Source: SZUA-254 sp031379665
GTDB lineage: Bacteria; Bacteroidota; Ignavibacteria; UBA10030; SZUA-254
Length of the DNA stretch: 15,000 bases
Assembly (NCBI GenBank): GCA_031379665.1
Contig: JANNFI010000075.1
Span: 1 to 15,000, forward strand
Reading direction: 5' to 3'
Shown: piece by piece, positions 7,892 to 14,137 of the stretch
Position numbering within the stretch: the first letter of the stretch is position 1
How the letters are laid out: the number at the start of each line of letters is the position of its first letter
The notes under the pieces: generated by a model
The model's database searches: none
The model's input: only the letters and a program-made list of their open reading frames with translations
What the model was told of the DNA's origin: nothing
Program-made: the position numbers and the translations under genes

Positions 7892-8724
7892 TGAAGCACG
7901 CAGCCGCGACAGCGATCTGCACCTCTCTGCTTGCCGCCGCTTCCGTCGCGCAACCCGTCGGCGCGCAACCCGTCGTTGCGCAACCCGTCGTCGCGCAGAC
8001 TGACGGTGCGCATCCTGTCGGCCCACAGATCGACGGAGCACCCGCGGTCCCGGCCGACGGACTGGCACCGAGCCCAGCACCGAGCGCCGCACTCCTCTCC
8101 GCCTGGCTCACATTCGATGAACCCGGCCCGTTCGAGGCGCTCTTCACCTGGTACCCGCCGCTTTTCATCCTCAACGGCATCGACCTCAAGGATTTCATCC
8201 GGAGTGACGCGTTCGCCGAGTTCAGGAAGCGGGCCGGTGACGCACGCGCCGTCGACGCCATATTCGTCCGCGCGATGTCCCTCACCGCCAACAACACGGC
8301 CGTCGCGCTGATGATCGCCACCGTCGCGACGTTCGACCACTATACCGTCGGCGTAAAGGCGCCGTTCTTCAACCTCGCCTTCCCGCTCTCGAACGAATCG
8401 TACGAAGACTTCACTGCGCGGGTGCGCAACCTCCCTGGGGAATTCTATCCCGACACGCCCCCGGGGGATCGCGGCGACCGGGACAAGCTCCAGCACTTCT
8501 TCGGATCGGCGTTCGTCGCGCTGGCGTTCGAATCGCGCGGCGCGGCCCAACGGGTGGGGAATTTCATCGAGGCCGGCGAAGACGCGGTGATCATCGACGG
8601 CGTGCTCGACGACCGCGACGAGCGCGCCAACTGGAACGGGCGGGAGTTCGGCCTCGCCCTGCTCGCCGACAACCGGCGCTACCCTTCGGAATTCTTCCAT
8701 ACACCCATTGTCGGGAACCGCTGA
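7891..8724 (+). CDS. Exported protein with pentapeptide-repeat neck and 'DK-QHF' C-terminal domain; function unknown
   Basis: ATG 7891 overlaps the carboxylase stop; an in-frame GTG at 7888 would add one residue. The 277-aa product starts with a signal peptide (MKH, then an Ala-rich hydrophobic stretch to about residue 20). A 35-residue Ala-Gln-Pro-Val repeat neck follows (residues 19-53), then a Pro/Ala linker. No lipobox Cys is apparent. The rest is globular, with hydrophobic segments around 'FTWYPPLFILNGIDL' and 'NNTAVALMIATVATF' that could be membrane-associated. The C-terminus contains 'DKLQHFFGSAFVALAF', then 'GEDAVIIDGVLDDRDERANW' and 'NGREFGLALL'. The 'DK--HF--SA' start and later acidic cluster faintly recall the DUF2279/YfiM lipoprotein family, but I would not assign it. 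Its stop overlaps the response-regulator start (TGATG), so co-expression is likely. Confidence 0.75.
   Translation: MKHAAATAICTSLLAAASVAQPVGAQPVVAQPVVAQTDGAHPVGPQIDGAPAVPADGLAPSPAPSAALLSAWLTFDEPGPFEALFTWYPPLFILNGIDLKDFIRSDAFAEFRKRAGDARAVDAIFVRAMSLTANNTAVALMIATVATFDHYTVGVKAPFFNLAFPLSNESYEDFTARVRNLPGEFYPDTPPGDRGDRDKLQHFFGSAFVALAFESRGAAQRVGNFIEAGEDAVIIDGVLDDRDERANWNGREFGLALLADNRRYPSEFFHTPIVGNR
7945..8049 (+). repeat. 15-bp coding tandem repeat encoding (V/G)AQPV-type pentads
   Basis: Seven consecutive 15-base units encode VAQPV, GAQPV, VAQPV, VAQTD, GAHPV, GPQID and GAPAV. The 13-mer GCGCAACCCGTCG is repeated exactly three times at 7948, 7963 and 7978, so the first three units are nearly identical in DNA and the later ones have drifted. 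The period is a multiple of three, so copy change would lengthen or shorten the protein without a frameshift. The repeat lies directly after the signal peptide of the exported protein, where it would form an extended linker. Confidence 0.88.
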
Positions 8725-10112
8725 TGCCCACGATCCTAATCGTCGACGACGAGAAAAGCATCCGGGATTCGATCCGGATGATCCTGGAAGCCGAAGGGTA
8801 CGAGATCGCGTCGGCTGGGGGTGGACAGGAGGGAATCGACTTGTTTCGCGCCGGCGGATGCGACGCCGTCCTGCTTGATATCAAGATGCCCCCCGGGAAG
8901 GACGGGCTGGAGGTGCTCGCCGAGCTCCAGCAGCTCGACCGTGAAGTGCCGGTCGTCATGATCTCGGGCCACGGCACCTTCGACACGGCCGTCGAGGCGA
9001 CCCGGCTCGGGGCGTTCGACTACCTCCCCAAGCCGCTCGACCGCGACAAGCTCCTCGTCGTCCTGCGCAACGCCGTCGAGCGGATACGGCTCCGGTCGGA
9101 ACTCCTCAACCTCAAGCCGAAGTACAGGATCCTCGGGGAGAGCGGCGCCATCTCAAAAGTCCTTGCCGTCGTCCGGCAGGTGGCCCCCGTCGAGGCCAGG
9201 GTTCTGATCACCGGCGAGAGCGGGTCGGGCAAGGAACTCATCGCCCGCGAAATCCATCGCCTGAGCAAGCGGGCGTCGAAGCCGTTCGTCGAGGTCAACT
9301 GCGCGGCGATCCCCTCGGAACTGATCGAGTCCGAACTGTTCGGGCACGAGAAGGGGTCGTTCACCGGCGCGACGGCGCTGCGGATAGGAAAGTTCGAGCA
9401 GGCCGACGGCGGGACGATCTTCCTGGACGAAATCGGCGACATGAGCCTCCAGGCGCAGGCGAAAGTCCTGCGGGCACTCGAGGAGAACACCATCGAACGG
9501 GTGGGCGGGAACCGCCAGATCGCCGTCGACGTCCGGGTGATCGCGGCGACCAACAAGAACCTCCAGGCCGCGATCGCGGTGAACGCCTTCAGGGACGACC
9601 TCTTCCATAGGCTGAACGTGATTCCCATCCACGTCCCGCCGCTGCGGGAGCGCCGCGAGGACATACCGGCGCTCGCCGTGGCGTTCGTCGCCGAAGTCTG
9701 CACGAAGAACGGGTTCGCACCGAAGGAGTTGTCGGCGGCGTCGCTTTCCGGACTCGAATCGATGCCGTGGAGTGGGAACGTGCGCGAACTGCGGAACTAC
9801 GTCGAAAGGCTCGTCATCCTGTCTCCGGGACGGGTGATCGATGCGACGGGCGCCGCGACGTTCAATCCGGTTGGCGCGGGTGCGTCGGCCGGGCCCGGCG
9901 GACCGGGGGCTCCGGGTGCGGAGGGAGGCCTCGAAGAGATGGTGAGCGGGTCGAAAACGTTGCAGGAGTTCAAGGAGAGGTCGGAGGCGGCGTTCATCAG
10001 CCACCAGCTGGAGCGGTTCGGCTGGAACGTTTCGAAGACCGCCGAGGCGCTCGGGATGGAGCGGAGCAACCTCCATACGAAGATCAAGAAATACGGGCTC
10101 GAGCGGAAATGA
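8724..10112 (+). CDS. Sigma-54-dependent response regulator, NtrC family
   Basis: A 462-aa protein with three domains. The receiver domain (1-120) has acidic residues Asp8/Asp9, phospho-acceptor Asp52, Ser81 and Lys103. The AAA+ sigma-54 activation domain (135-370) has Walker A 'GESGSGKE' (164-171), the sigma-54-contacting loop as 'GSFTGA' (211-216) in place of the common GAFTGA, Walker B 'TIFLDEI' (231-237) and 'GNVREL' (351-356). A Gly/Pro/Ala-rich linker (about 384-402) leads to a Fis-type helix-turn-helix (about 420-460, 'WNVSKTAEALGMERSNL'). When phosphorylated it should bind enhancer sites and drive open-complex formation by sigma-54 RNA polymerase. No histidine kinase is adjacent. The start overlaps the exported-protein stop by one base. 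Targets cannot be inferred. Confidence 0.95.
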   Translation: MPTILIVDDEKSIRDSIRMILEAEGYEIASAGGGQEGIDLFRAGGCDAVLLDIKMPPGKDGLEVLAELQQLDREVPVVMISGHGTFDTAVEATRLGAFDYLPKPLDRDKLLVVLRNAVERIRLRSELLNLKPKYRILGESGAISKVLAVVRQVAPVEARVLITGESGSGKELIAREIHRLSKRASKPFVEVNCAAIPSELIESELFGHEKGSFTGATALRIGKFEQADGGTIFLDEIGDMSLQAQAKVLRALEENTIERVGGNRQIAVDVRVIAATNKNLQAAIAVNAFRDDLFHRLNVIPIHVPPLRERREDIPALAVAFVAEVCTKNGFAPKELSAASLSGLESMPWSGNVRELRNYVERLVILSPGRVIDATGAATFNPVGAGASAGPGGPGAPGAEGGLEEMVSGSKTLQEFKERSEAAFISHQLERFGWNVSKTAEALGMERSNLHTKIKKYGLERK

Positions 10113-10147
10113 AAAACCCGGTCCCCCCGCGACGGGTTGGACCGGGT
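10112..10147 (-). terminator. Intrinsic terminator for the leftward rlmB operon
   Basis: A perfect 9-bp stem pairs 10116-10124 (ACCCGGTCC) with 10139-10147 (GGACCGGGT). A second CCCG/CGGG stem at 10126-10129/10133-10136 closes on a 3-base loop. Read on the minus strand, the hairpin is followed by a T run (complement of A 10112-10116), the classic intrinsic terminator layout. On the plus strand no T tract follows, so it is not an obvious terminator for the response-regulator gene. A second GGACCGGG at 10172-10179 could compete for the left arm. The hairpin sits about 60 bases beyond the rlmB stop. The remaining gap (10148-10208) holds no other clear element. Confidence 0.7.
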
Positions 10148-10208
10148 CAACGATATTGAAGAGGGGCGGCCGGACCGGGCTCATGTAAACCCGCTCGACC
10201 CCCGGTGC

Positions 10209-11039
10209 TTAGAGGGCAGGCGTTTCCGCCAGCTTCTTCCTGCGCTGTCGGACCACTTCGTACATCAGGAGCGCCCCCGCAACCGACGCATTCAGCGACT
10301 CCACCTTCCCGTAGAGCGGGATGCCCACCAGAAAATCGCACTTCTCCCTGACCAGCTGGCGGATTCCCTTTCCCTCGTTGCCGACGACGATCGCCACCGG
10401 CATGTCGTACTTGATTTCGGTGAAATCCCGATCGGCGCCGGTGTCGGTGCCGACGATCCAGAGACCCTTCTGCTTCAGTTCGTCGAGCGTGTTGGCGATG
10501 TTCACCACCTTCGCCACCGGCATATGCTCGCTCGCGCCGGCCGACGTCTTCGCGACCGTCTGTGTGACGCTCGCCGCGTGGTGCTTCGGGATGATGACGC
10601 CGTGGAACCCGGCGCATTCCGCCGTGCGGATGAGGGCTCCGAGGTTCTGTGGATCTTCGATCTCGTCGAGCACGAGCACCGTGGCCTGTTCCCCGCGCCC
10701 CGCCGCGATGGCCAGGATGTCCTCGACCTCCACGTACTCCTTCGTCCCGACAATCGCCACCACCCCCTGGGTCGTGGTATCGCTCACGAGTTCGCGGAAC
10801 TTCTGTTTTCCCACCTCCACGTAGGGGACGCGGCGCTGCCTGGCCATCTCCTTGATCTTTTCGATGATGGTCCCCTTGATGCCGGCCAGGACCACGACCT
10901 TATCGATCATCGTCTCGGCACGGAGGGCCTCCATCACCGGGTTGCGTCCGGCGATGATGTTCGCGGAGGGTTTCCGGTCGTGGATCACGCGCAGCGGCAA
11001 GGGCGGCGTTTCGTGCTCACCATTTTCTGTGTCGTACAT
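10209..11039 (-). CDS. rlmB: 23S rRNA 2'-O-ribose methyltransferase, RlmB/TrmH (SpoU) family
   Basis: A SPOUT-class methyltransferase of 276 aa from the ATG at 11037-11039. An N-terminal L30e-like substrate-recognition domain ('IAGRNPVMEALRAE', residues 29-42) is followed by the knotted catalytic domain. Its three SpoU motifs are 'NLGALIRTA' (132-140, with the catalytic Arg), 'VGNEGKG' (219-225) and 'IPLYGKVESLNASVA' (240-254). The family uses S-adenosylmethionine to methylate a guanosine ribose in the 23S peptidyl-transferase region (G2251 in E. coli). An upstream in-frame ATG at 11087 would overlap the 55-aa gene by 41 bases and add sixteen residues unlike the family, so I chose 11039. It is the last gene of the leftward operon. 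A TrmH-like tRNA target is a less likely alternative. Confidence 0.92.
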   Translation of the reverse strand: MYDTENGEHETPPLPLRVIHDRKPSANIIAGRNPVMEALRAETMIDKVVVLAGIKGTIIEKIKEMARQRRVPYVEVGKQKFRELVSDTTTQGVVAIVGTKEYVEVEDILAIAAGRGEQATVLVLDEIEDPQNLGALIRTAECAGFHGVIIPKHHAASVTQTVAKTSAGASEHMPVAKVVNIANTLDELKQKGLWIVGTDTGADRDFTEIKYDMPVAIVVGNEGKGIRQLVREKCDFLVGIPLYGKVESLNASVAGALLMYEVVRQRRKKLAETPAL

Positions 11040-11046
11040 TGCGGTC

Positions 11047-11214
11047 TCAATTCTTCCTGAATTTTTTCCCGATGAGTCGGCCGGCATAGAAGACCACGAC
11101 GCCGCCGAAGAAGGTGTAATACTCGAACCTGATGTTGCCGAAGATGCCCTGGACGAGGCCGATGGCCAGCGCCGCGATTCCGATCGCCTCGAGCATTTTT
11201 CCGAGGACAGTCAT
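11047..11214 (-). CDS. Small two-helix membrane protein (55 aa), unknown function
   Basis: From ATG 11212-11214 this frame gives a 55-aa product with two hydrophobic segments, about residues 10-27 ('AIGIAALAIGLVQGIFGNI' region) and 31-48 ('EYYTFFGGVVVFYAGRLIG' region), and a basic tail 'KKFRKN'. That fits an inner-membrane hairpin with a cytoplasmic C-terminus. The frame stays open further upstream to 11310, but those residues would overlap the glutaredoxin gene and look like a shadow. It lies seven bases after the glutaredoxin stop and seven before the rlmB start, so it has operon placement but no obvious Shine-Dalgarno. I do not recognise the family; superficial similarity to small AtpI/AtpZ-like or Lgt-linked proteins is not enough to name it. 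Confidence 0.68.
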   Translation of the reverse strand: MTVLGKMLEAIGIAALAIGLVQGIFGNIRFEYYTFFGGVVVFYAGRLIGKKFRKN

Positions 11215-11221
11215 ATATACG

Positions 11222-11479
11222 TCAGCGGGGGGAAATTGATTCGGGGGCGGCAAGGATGGCGACGATCGCGCCCCGTTCGACCCTGTGACGGCAGACTTCA
11301 ATCTGGTCAACCCGGATCACCGGGATATCGTTCCCGAATTTACCGATCAAATCCGGGTGATCCTCGAGATAGGTAAGTTTCAGGGAGAAGGGGTATTCCA
11401 CCCCAATCAGGTCCAGTTCACCCAGGGCCAGGTCGCACAAATGGCACCCCTTCCTGGTGATGACTTCCACCGTTCTCAC
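11222..11479 (-). CDS. Glutaredoxin-like protein (DUF836 type)
   Basis: An 85-aa thioredoxin-fold protein. It begins beta strand 'TVEVITRKGCHLCDLA' with a CxxC redox pair at Cys12 and Cys15. 'NDIPVIRV' provides the cis-proline that packs against the active site, and 'IEVCRHRVERGAIVAIL' forms the last strand-helix. Length and the 'GCHLC' motif match the small glutaredoxin-like DUF836 group rather than glutathione-dependent Grx (CPYC). The partner is unknown. It is presumably a cytoplasmic thiol-disulfide protein. The ATG overlaps the lgt stop (ATGA), so it is translationally coupled to lgt. Confidence 0.85.
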   Translation of the reverse strand: MRTVEVITRKGCHLCDLALGELDLIGVEYPFSLKLTYLEDHPDLIGKFGNDIPVIRVDQIEVCRHRVERGAIVAILAAPESISPR

Positions 11480-12303
11480 GCGTTCGCCGGCGTACTCCCG
11501 TCCCGGCGTGAGAGTTTGGCGTATCCGATAATACCGGCGAATAAGATAACTACGGAGATTAACTGAGCTTCGGAGAGTCCGAAGAGGAGCCGGGGGTTCA
11601 ACCTGAGAAATTCCACGAAAAATCGGGAAGCGCCGGAATACACAAGGTAGACCATGAACAACTGCCCCGCCGGCCGGGGATTTTTTGCGAGCCGGGTCAC
11701 GATCAGGAACCCGAGCACTCCGAGGATAAATTCATAGATCGGCGTCGGATGGACCGGGATGGTGTCGGGCACGACGCCGTTCACCCCGTACCGCGCGACG
11801 ATCTCCGGAAACGCGCTGAAGGCGATGGAGGGGGGGTAGGTTCCGCCGGAATAGACGCTCGCCCAGGGGAGGTCGGTCGGCATCCCGTAGTCTCCGTCTC
11901 CGGCAAGGTGACAGCCGATGCGCGCGACGCCGTAGCCGAGCAACAGCGCCGGGGACGCGGCGTCGCAAATATCCGCAAACCGGATCTTCCGTTTTCGGGC
12001 GTAGATGTATATCGCGAGCGTCGCCAGGAAAAAGCCTCCGTACCAGGTGAGTCCGCCGGGAGAGTAGAGGATGGCCGGCGTCCGCTGGAAGGTGGTCCAG
12101 TTTTCGATCACGTAGAGCAGCTTCGATCCGATCACGCCGAAGACGATCGCCAGGAGGGTGAGGGTGTTCCCGAGCCCGGGGTCAAGCTTCAAGCGGCGGA
12201 GTTCCCTCCCCAGGACCATGCTGGCGAGAATGAAACCGGTGCCGAGCATCAGGCCGTAGCTGTACACGGTGAAGGGGCCTATCTTGAAAAGTTCGGGATG
12301 CAT
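11476..12303 (-). CDS. lgt: Prolipoprotein diacylglyceryl transferase
   Basis: A 275-aa polytopic inner-membrane protein with about seven hydrophobic segments. Lgt transfers diacylglycerol from phosphatidylglycerol to the lipobox Cys of prolipoproteins, the first step of lipoprotein maturation. Family marks are 'LFKIGPFTVYSYGLML' at the N-terminus, 'GGLTWYGGFF' (83-92), 'ARIGCHLAGDGDYG' (127-140, with the conserved Arg128), 'HPTPIYE' (185-191) and 'ASRFFVEFLR' (225-234). Compared with E. coli Lgt, the His of 'HGG' is Tyr88 here and the 'RIGNFINGE' block is 'RIGCHLAGDGD'. This is a known divergent class I associate with Bacteroidota-like bacteria, so I still expect an active enzyme. A Shine-Dalgarno AAGGAA precedes the start. 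The stop overlaps the glutaredoxin start. Confidence 0.93.
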   Translation of the reverse strand: MHPELFKIGPFTVYSYGLMLGTGFILASMVLGRELRRLKLDPGLGNTLTLLAIVFGVIGSKLLYVIENWTTFQRTPAILYSPGGLTWYGGFFLATLAIYIYARKRKIRFADICDAASPALLLGYGVARIGCHLAGDGDYGMPTDLPWASVYSGGTYPPSIAFSAFPEIVARYGVNGVVPDTIPVHPTPIYEFILGVLGFLIVTRLAKNPRPAGQLFMVYLVYSGASRFFVEFLRLNPRLLFGLSEAQLISVVILFAGIIGYAKLSRRDGSTPANA

Positions 12304-12308
12304 TGGGG

Positions 12309-12314
12309 TTCCTT
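12309..12314 (-). promoter_or_regulatory. Ribosome-binding site of lgt
   Basis: On the minus strand AAGGAA lies five bases before the lgt ATG (12301-12303) and overlaps the TAA stop of the 137-aa gene (12313-12315). It is one of the few clear Shine-Dalgarno sequences in the window. It supports ATG 12303 as the lgt start and suggests termination-reinitiation between the two genes. Confidence 0.65.
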
Positions 12315-12726
12315 ACCAGTCCTCGATGCGCGTGACGATCTCCGAGAATCGTTCCCCCGGGACCTTTTCCACCTTGACCTCCGCGGGCGTTACCCGGACG
12401 GTATAAGAGTCGAACATCTTGTTGTGTTTCGAGACGACCACGTCGTAGGTCCCCTCGAAGTCCTTCCGCTCGAGGCGGAACTCGGCCGGGCCCATCGCCG
12501 GGAGGGTGAGCTCCGGTGCGCTCAGGCCCTGGATCAGGAGGGTGAGCGTGCGGCCGTCGAGATTCGGCTGGACCACCAGGTCGTACCGGAAGTTGGTGAA
12601 TTCCCTGACGGTCCTGAGCCCGATGAGCGTCACCTTCTCGCCCGTGCGGGGGTTGATGTAGGGCGTAACGAGGAGGATGTATTCGGCCCCGAGTACCGGC
12701 TTTTCGCGCTTGCCCCGTTTGGCCAA
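12313..12726 (-). CDS. Unrecognised 137-aa protein between hisS and lgt (probable TTG start)
   Basis: The frame ends at TAA 12313-12315. It is open upstream through hisS, but that portion is a shadow of hisS. No ATG lies between the hisS stop and the conserved-looking sequence. TTG 12724-12726 is preceded by GGA with a six-base spacer, giving 137 aa beginning MAKRGKREKP. The product is soluble, with no signal peptide or membrane segment. It is rich in predicted beta strands ('YILLVTPYINPRTGEKVTLI', 'RYDLVVQP', 'RTLTLLIQGL', 'TYDVVVSK', 'SYTVRVTPAEVKVEKV'), suggesting a compact beta-sandwich or barrel. The spacing (14 bases after hisS, 9 before lgt) and use of lgt's RBS region indicate a real operon gene. 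I do not recognise the family. Confidence 0.7.
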   Translation of the reverse strand: MAKRGKREKPVLGAEYILLVTPYINPRTGEKVTLIGLRTVREFTNFRYDLVVQPNLDGRTLTLLIQGLSAPELTLPAMGPAEFRLERKDFEGTYDVVVSKHNKMFDSYTVRVTPAEVKVEKVPGERFSEIVTRIEDW

Positions 12727-12740
12727 TCGGTTTCCGTCTA

Positions 12741-14042
12741 TTAAAGTGTTTCGCGTCGCGGGTCCGCGACCGGATGATCCACGGTCGAGGCGGCGACGAT
12801 CGCCTGTGTGAGCCCGTTGAGATCGACGGGGACCTGGCTGCCCGTCGCCATTTCCTTCATCGTGCCCTTGCCCGAGGCGACTTCGTTCTGTCCCACCACG
12901 ATCACGAACCGGGCCTGCTGGCGATCGGCTTCGCGCATCTGCGACTTGAGGCTCCGGCCGAGGAAATCCGTCTCTACTGCTACGCCGTCGGCGCGCAGTT
13001 TCATCAGGTTTGCAAATGCCCACTTCCGTCCGGCCTCGTCGGCAGCCGCGATGAACAACGCCGGCGAGAGAGAGGGAATTGTTCCGCCCGATTGCTTCTC
13101 CTTCACCATCAGGAGGCGTTCCATCCCGGCGGCGAACCCGACGGCCGGCGTCCGCTTGCCGCCGAGCTCCCCGGCGAGGAGGTCGTACCTTCCGCCACCG
13201 GCGAGCGCGTCCTGCGATCCGAGGTCGGTGCTCGTGATTTCGAACGCCGTCTTTGTGTAGTAATCGAGCCCCCGGACGATCGTCCCGTCGACTTCCGCGT
13301 CGACGCCGAATAGAGGGAGAGTCTCGAGCAGGCCGGTGAAATGCGCACTGCACTCCGGACACAGGTGGTCTTTCATCAGCGGCGCGCCCTTTGAGAGCTC
13401 GCGGTCCGACTCGTTCTTGGAGTCGAGGATCCTCAGGGGGTTGGCCTCGAACCGGGTTTTACTCTCTTCCGAGAGGGAAGCGAGCTTCGGCCTGAAAAAT
13501 TCCTGGAGCTTCGTCTTGTAGCCGGGCCGGCAAACCTCACAGCCCACCGAATTGATCCGCACGCGGAAGCCGGTCACGCCCGCGCCGCGCAACACAGCGG
13601 TGGCCAGCGCGATGATCTCCGCGTCGATCTCGAACGCGCCGCCGCCGATCGCCTCGGCGCCGTACTGGTGGAACTGGCGAAGTCGCCCCGCCTGGGGCCG
13701 CTCCTGCCTGAACATCGGGCTGAGGTAGTAGACCTTGACGAGGGGGGCGTTCTCGCCCATATTGTTCTGGATGAAGGCGCGCACCACCGCGGCCGTCATC
13801 TCCGGCTTGAGCGTGAGGCTGTTGTCCGAGCGGTCGGTGAAGGTGTACATCTCCTTGGCGACGATGTCGGTGAGCTCGCCGATGCTGCGCGCGAAGAGCG
13901 AGGTCTCCTCAAAGACGGGCGTGCGGATTTCACGGTAGTTGAAGCCGTGCATCACCGACCGGACGGTCTCCTCGGTCTTCTGCCAGAGGAAACTTTCGGG
14001 CGGGAGGATGTCCCGCGTGCCTTTGATGGACCTGAATTTCAT
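12741..14042 (-). CDS. hisS: Histidyl-tRNA synthetase
   Basis: A 433-aa class II aminoacyl-tRNA synthetase of normal length, charging tRNA-His. It opens with 'IKGTRDILPPES' (6-17). Motif 2 is 'FRQERPQAGRLRQFHQ' (111-126), and the histidine-specific 'VRGLDYYTKTAFEI' covers residues 256-269. The insertion domain has two CxxC pairs (Cys168/171 and Cys228/231), common in many bacterial HisRS and likely to bind zinc. A C-terminal anticodon-binding domain follows ('GVAVETDFLGRSLKSQM', 'FVIVVGQNE'). The ATG is at 14040-14042. The 95-base gap before it (14043-14137) carries short GC-rich inverted repeats (for example 14099-14103/14109-14113) but no T tract and no clear Shine-Dalgarno. It may be co-transcribed with ptsN. 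Confidence 0.97.
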   Translation of the reverse strand: MKFRSIKGTRDILPPESFLWQKTEETVRSVMHGFNYREIRTPVFEETSLFARSIGELTDIVAKEMYTFTDRSDNSLTLKPEMTAAVVRAFIQNNMGENAPLVKVYYLSPMFRQERPQAGRLRQFHQYGAEAIGGGAFEIDAEIIALATAVLRGAGVTGFRVRINSVGCEVCRPGYKTKLQEFFRPKLASLSEESKTRFEANPLRILDSKNESDRELSKGAPLMKDHLCPECSAHFTGLLETLPLFGVDAEVDGTIVRGLDYYTKTAFEITSTDLGSQDALAGGGRYDLLAGELGGKRTPAVGFAAGMERLLMVKEKQSGGTIPSLSPALFIAAADEAGRKWAFANLMKLRADGVAVETDFLGRSLKSQMREADRQQARFVIVVGQNEVASGKGTMKEMATGSQVPVDLNGLTQAIVAASTVDHPVADPRRETL

Positions 14043-14137
14043 TGTGAGGAATGGGTGATTCGGGTGTACCGGGTTTCGCGCGCGAACCGAATGTCCGGGG
14101 CGCGAGGTGCGCCGTTGAAGGTCAGCGGCCCGCCGCC

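Noticed and set aside
7945..8049. Regularly spaced repeats as a CRISPR-like array
   Set aside because: The period is 15 bp with no unique spacers and it is in frame inside a signal-peptide protein, so it is a coding tandem repeat.
6758..8092. Minus-strand open frame (444 codons) opposite the carboxyltransferase
   Set aside because: It mirrors a conserved gene and has low-complexity Arg/Val/Leu composition without recognisable domains.
10137..11060. Plus-strand open frame (307 codons) opposite rlmB
   Set aside because: It is antisense to a well-identified SPOUT methyltransferase, is His/Asp/Arg-rich, and contains the terminator hairpin.
11040..11087. Upstream ATG (11087) as the rlmB start
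   Set aside because: It would overlap the 55-aa gene by 41 bases and adds sixteen residues that do not resemble RlmB N-termini; ATG 11039 gives clean spacing.
11749..12744. Plus-strand open frame (331 codons) opposite lgt and the 137-aa gene
   Set aside because: It is a shadow of two oppositely oriented genes with no motif and no start signal.
12727..13362. Upstream extension of the 137-aa gene into hisS (would give 349 aa)
   Set aside because: The extension lies in an alternate frame of hisS, is Arg/Gly-rich and lacks protein-like patterning; the coherent sequence begins after the hisS stop.
14043..14137. Short GC-rich inverted repeats between ptsN and hisS as a T-box or attenuator for hisS
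   Set aside because: Stems are only 4-6 bp, there is no T tract, no T-box consensus, and the gap is too short for a T-box leader.
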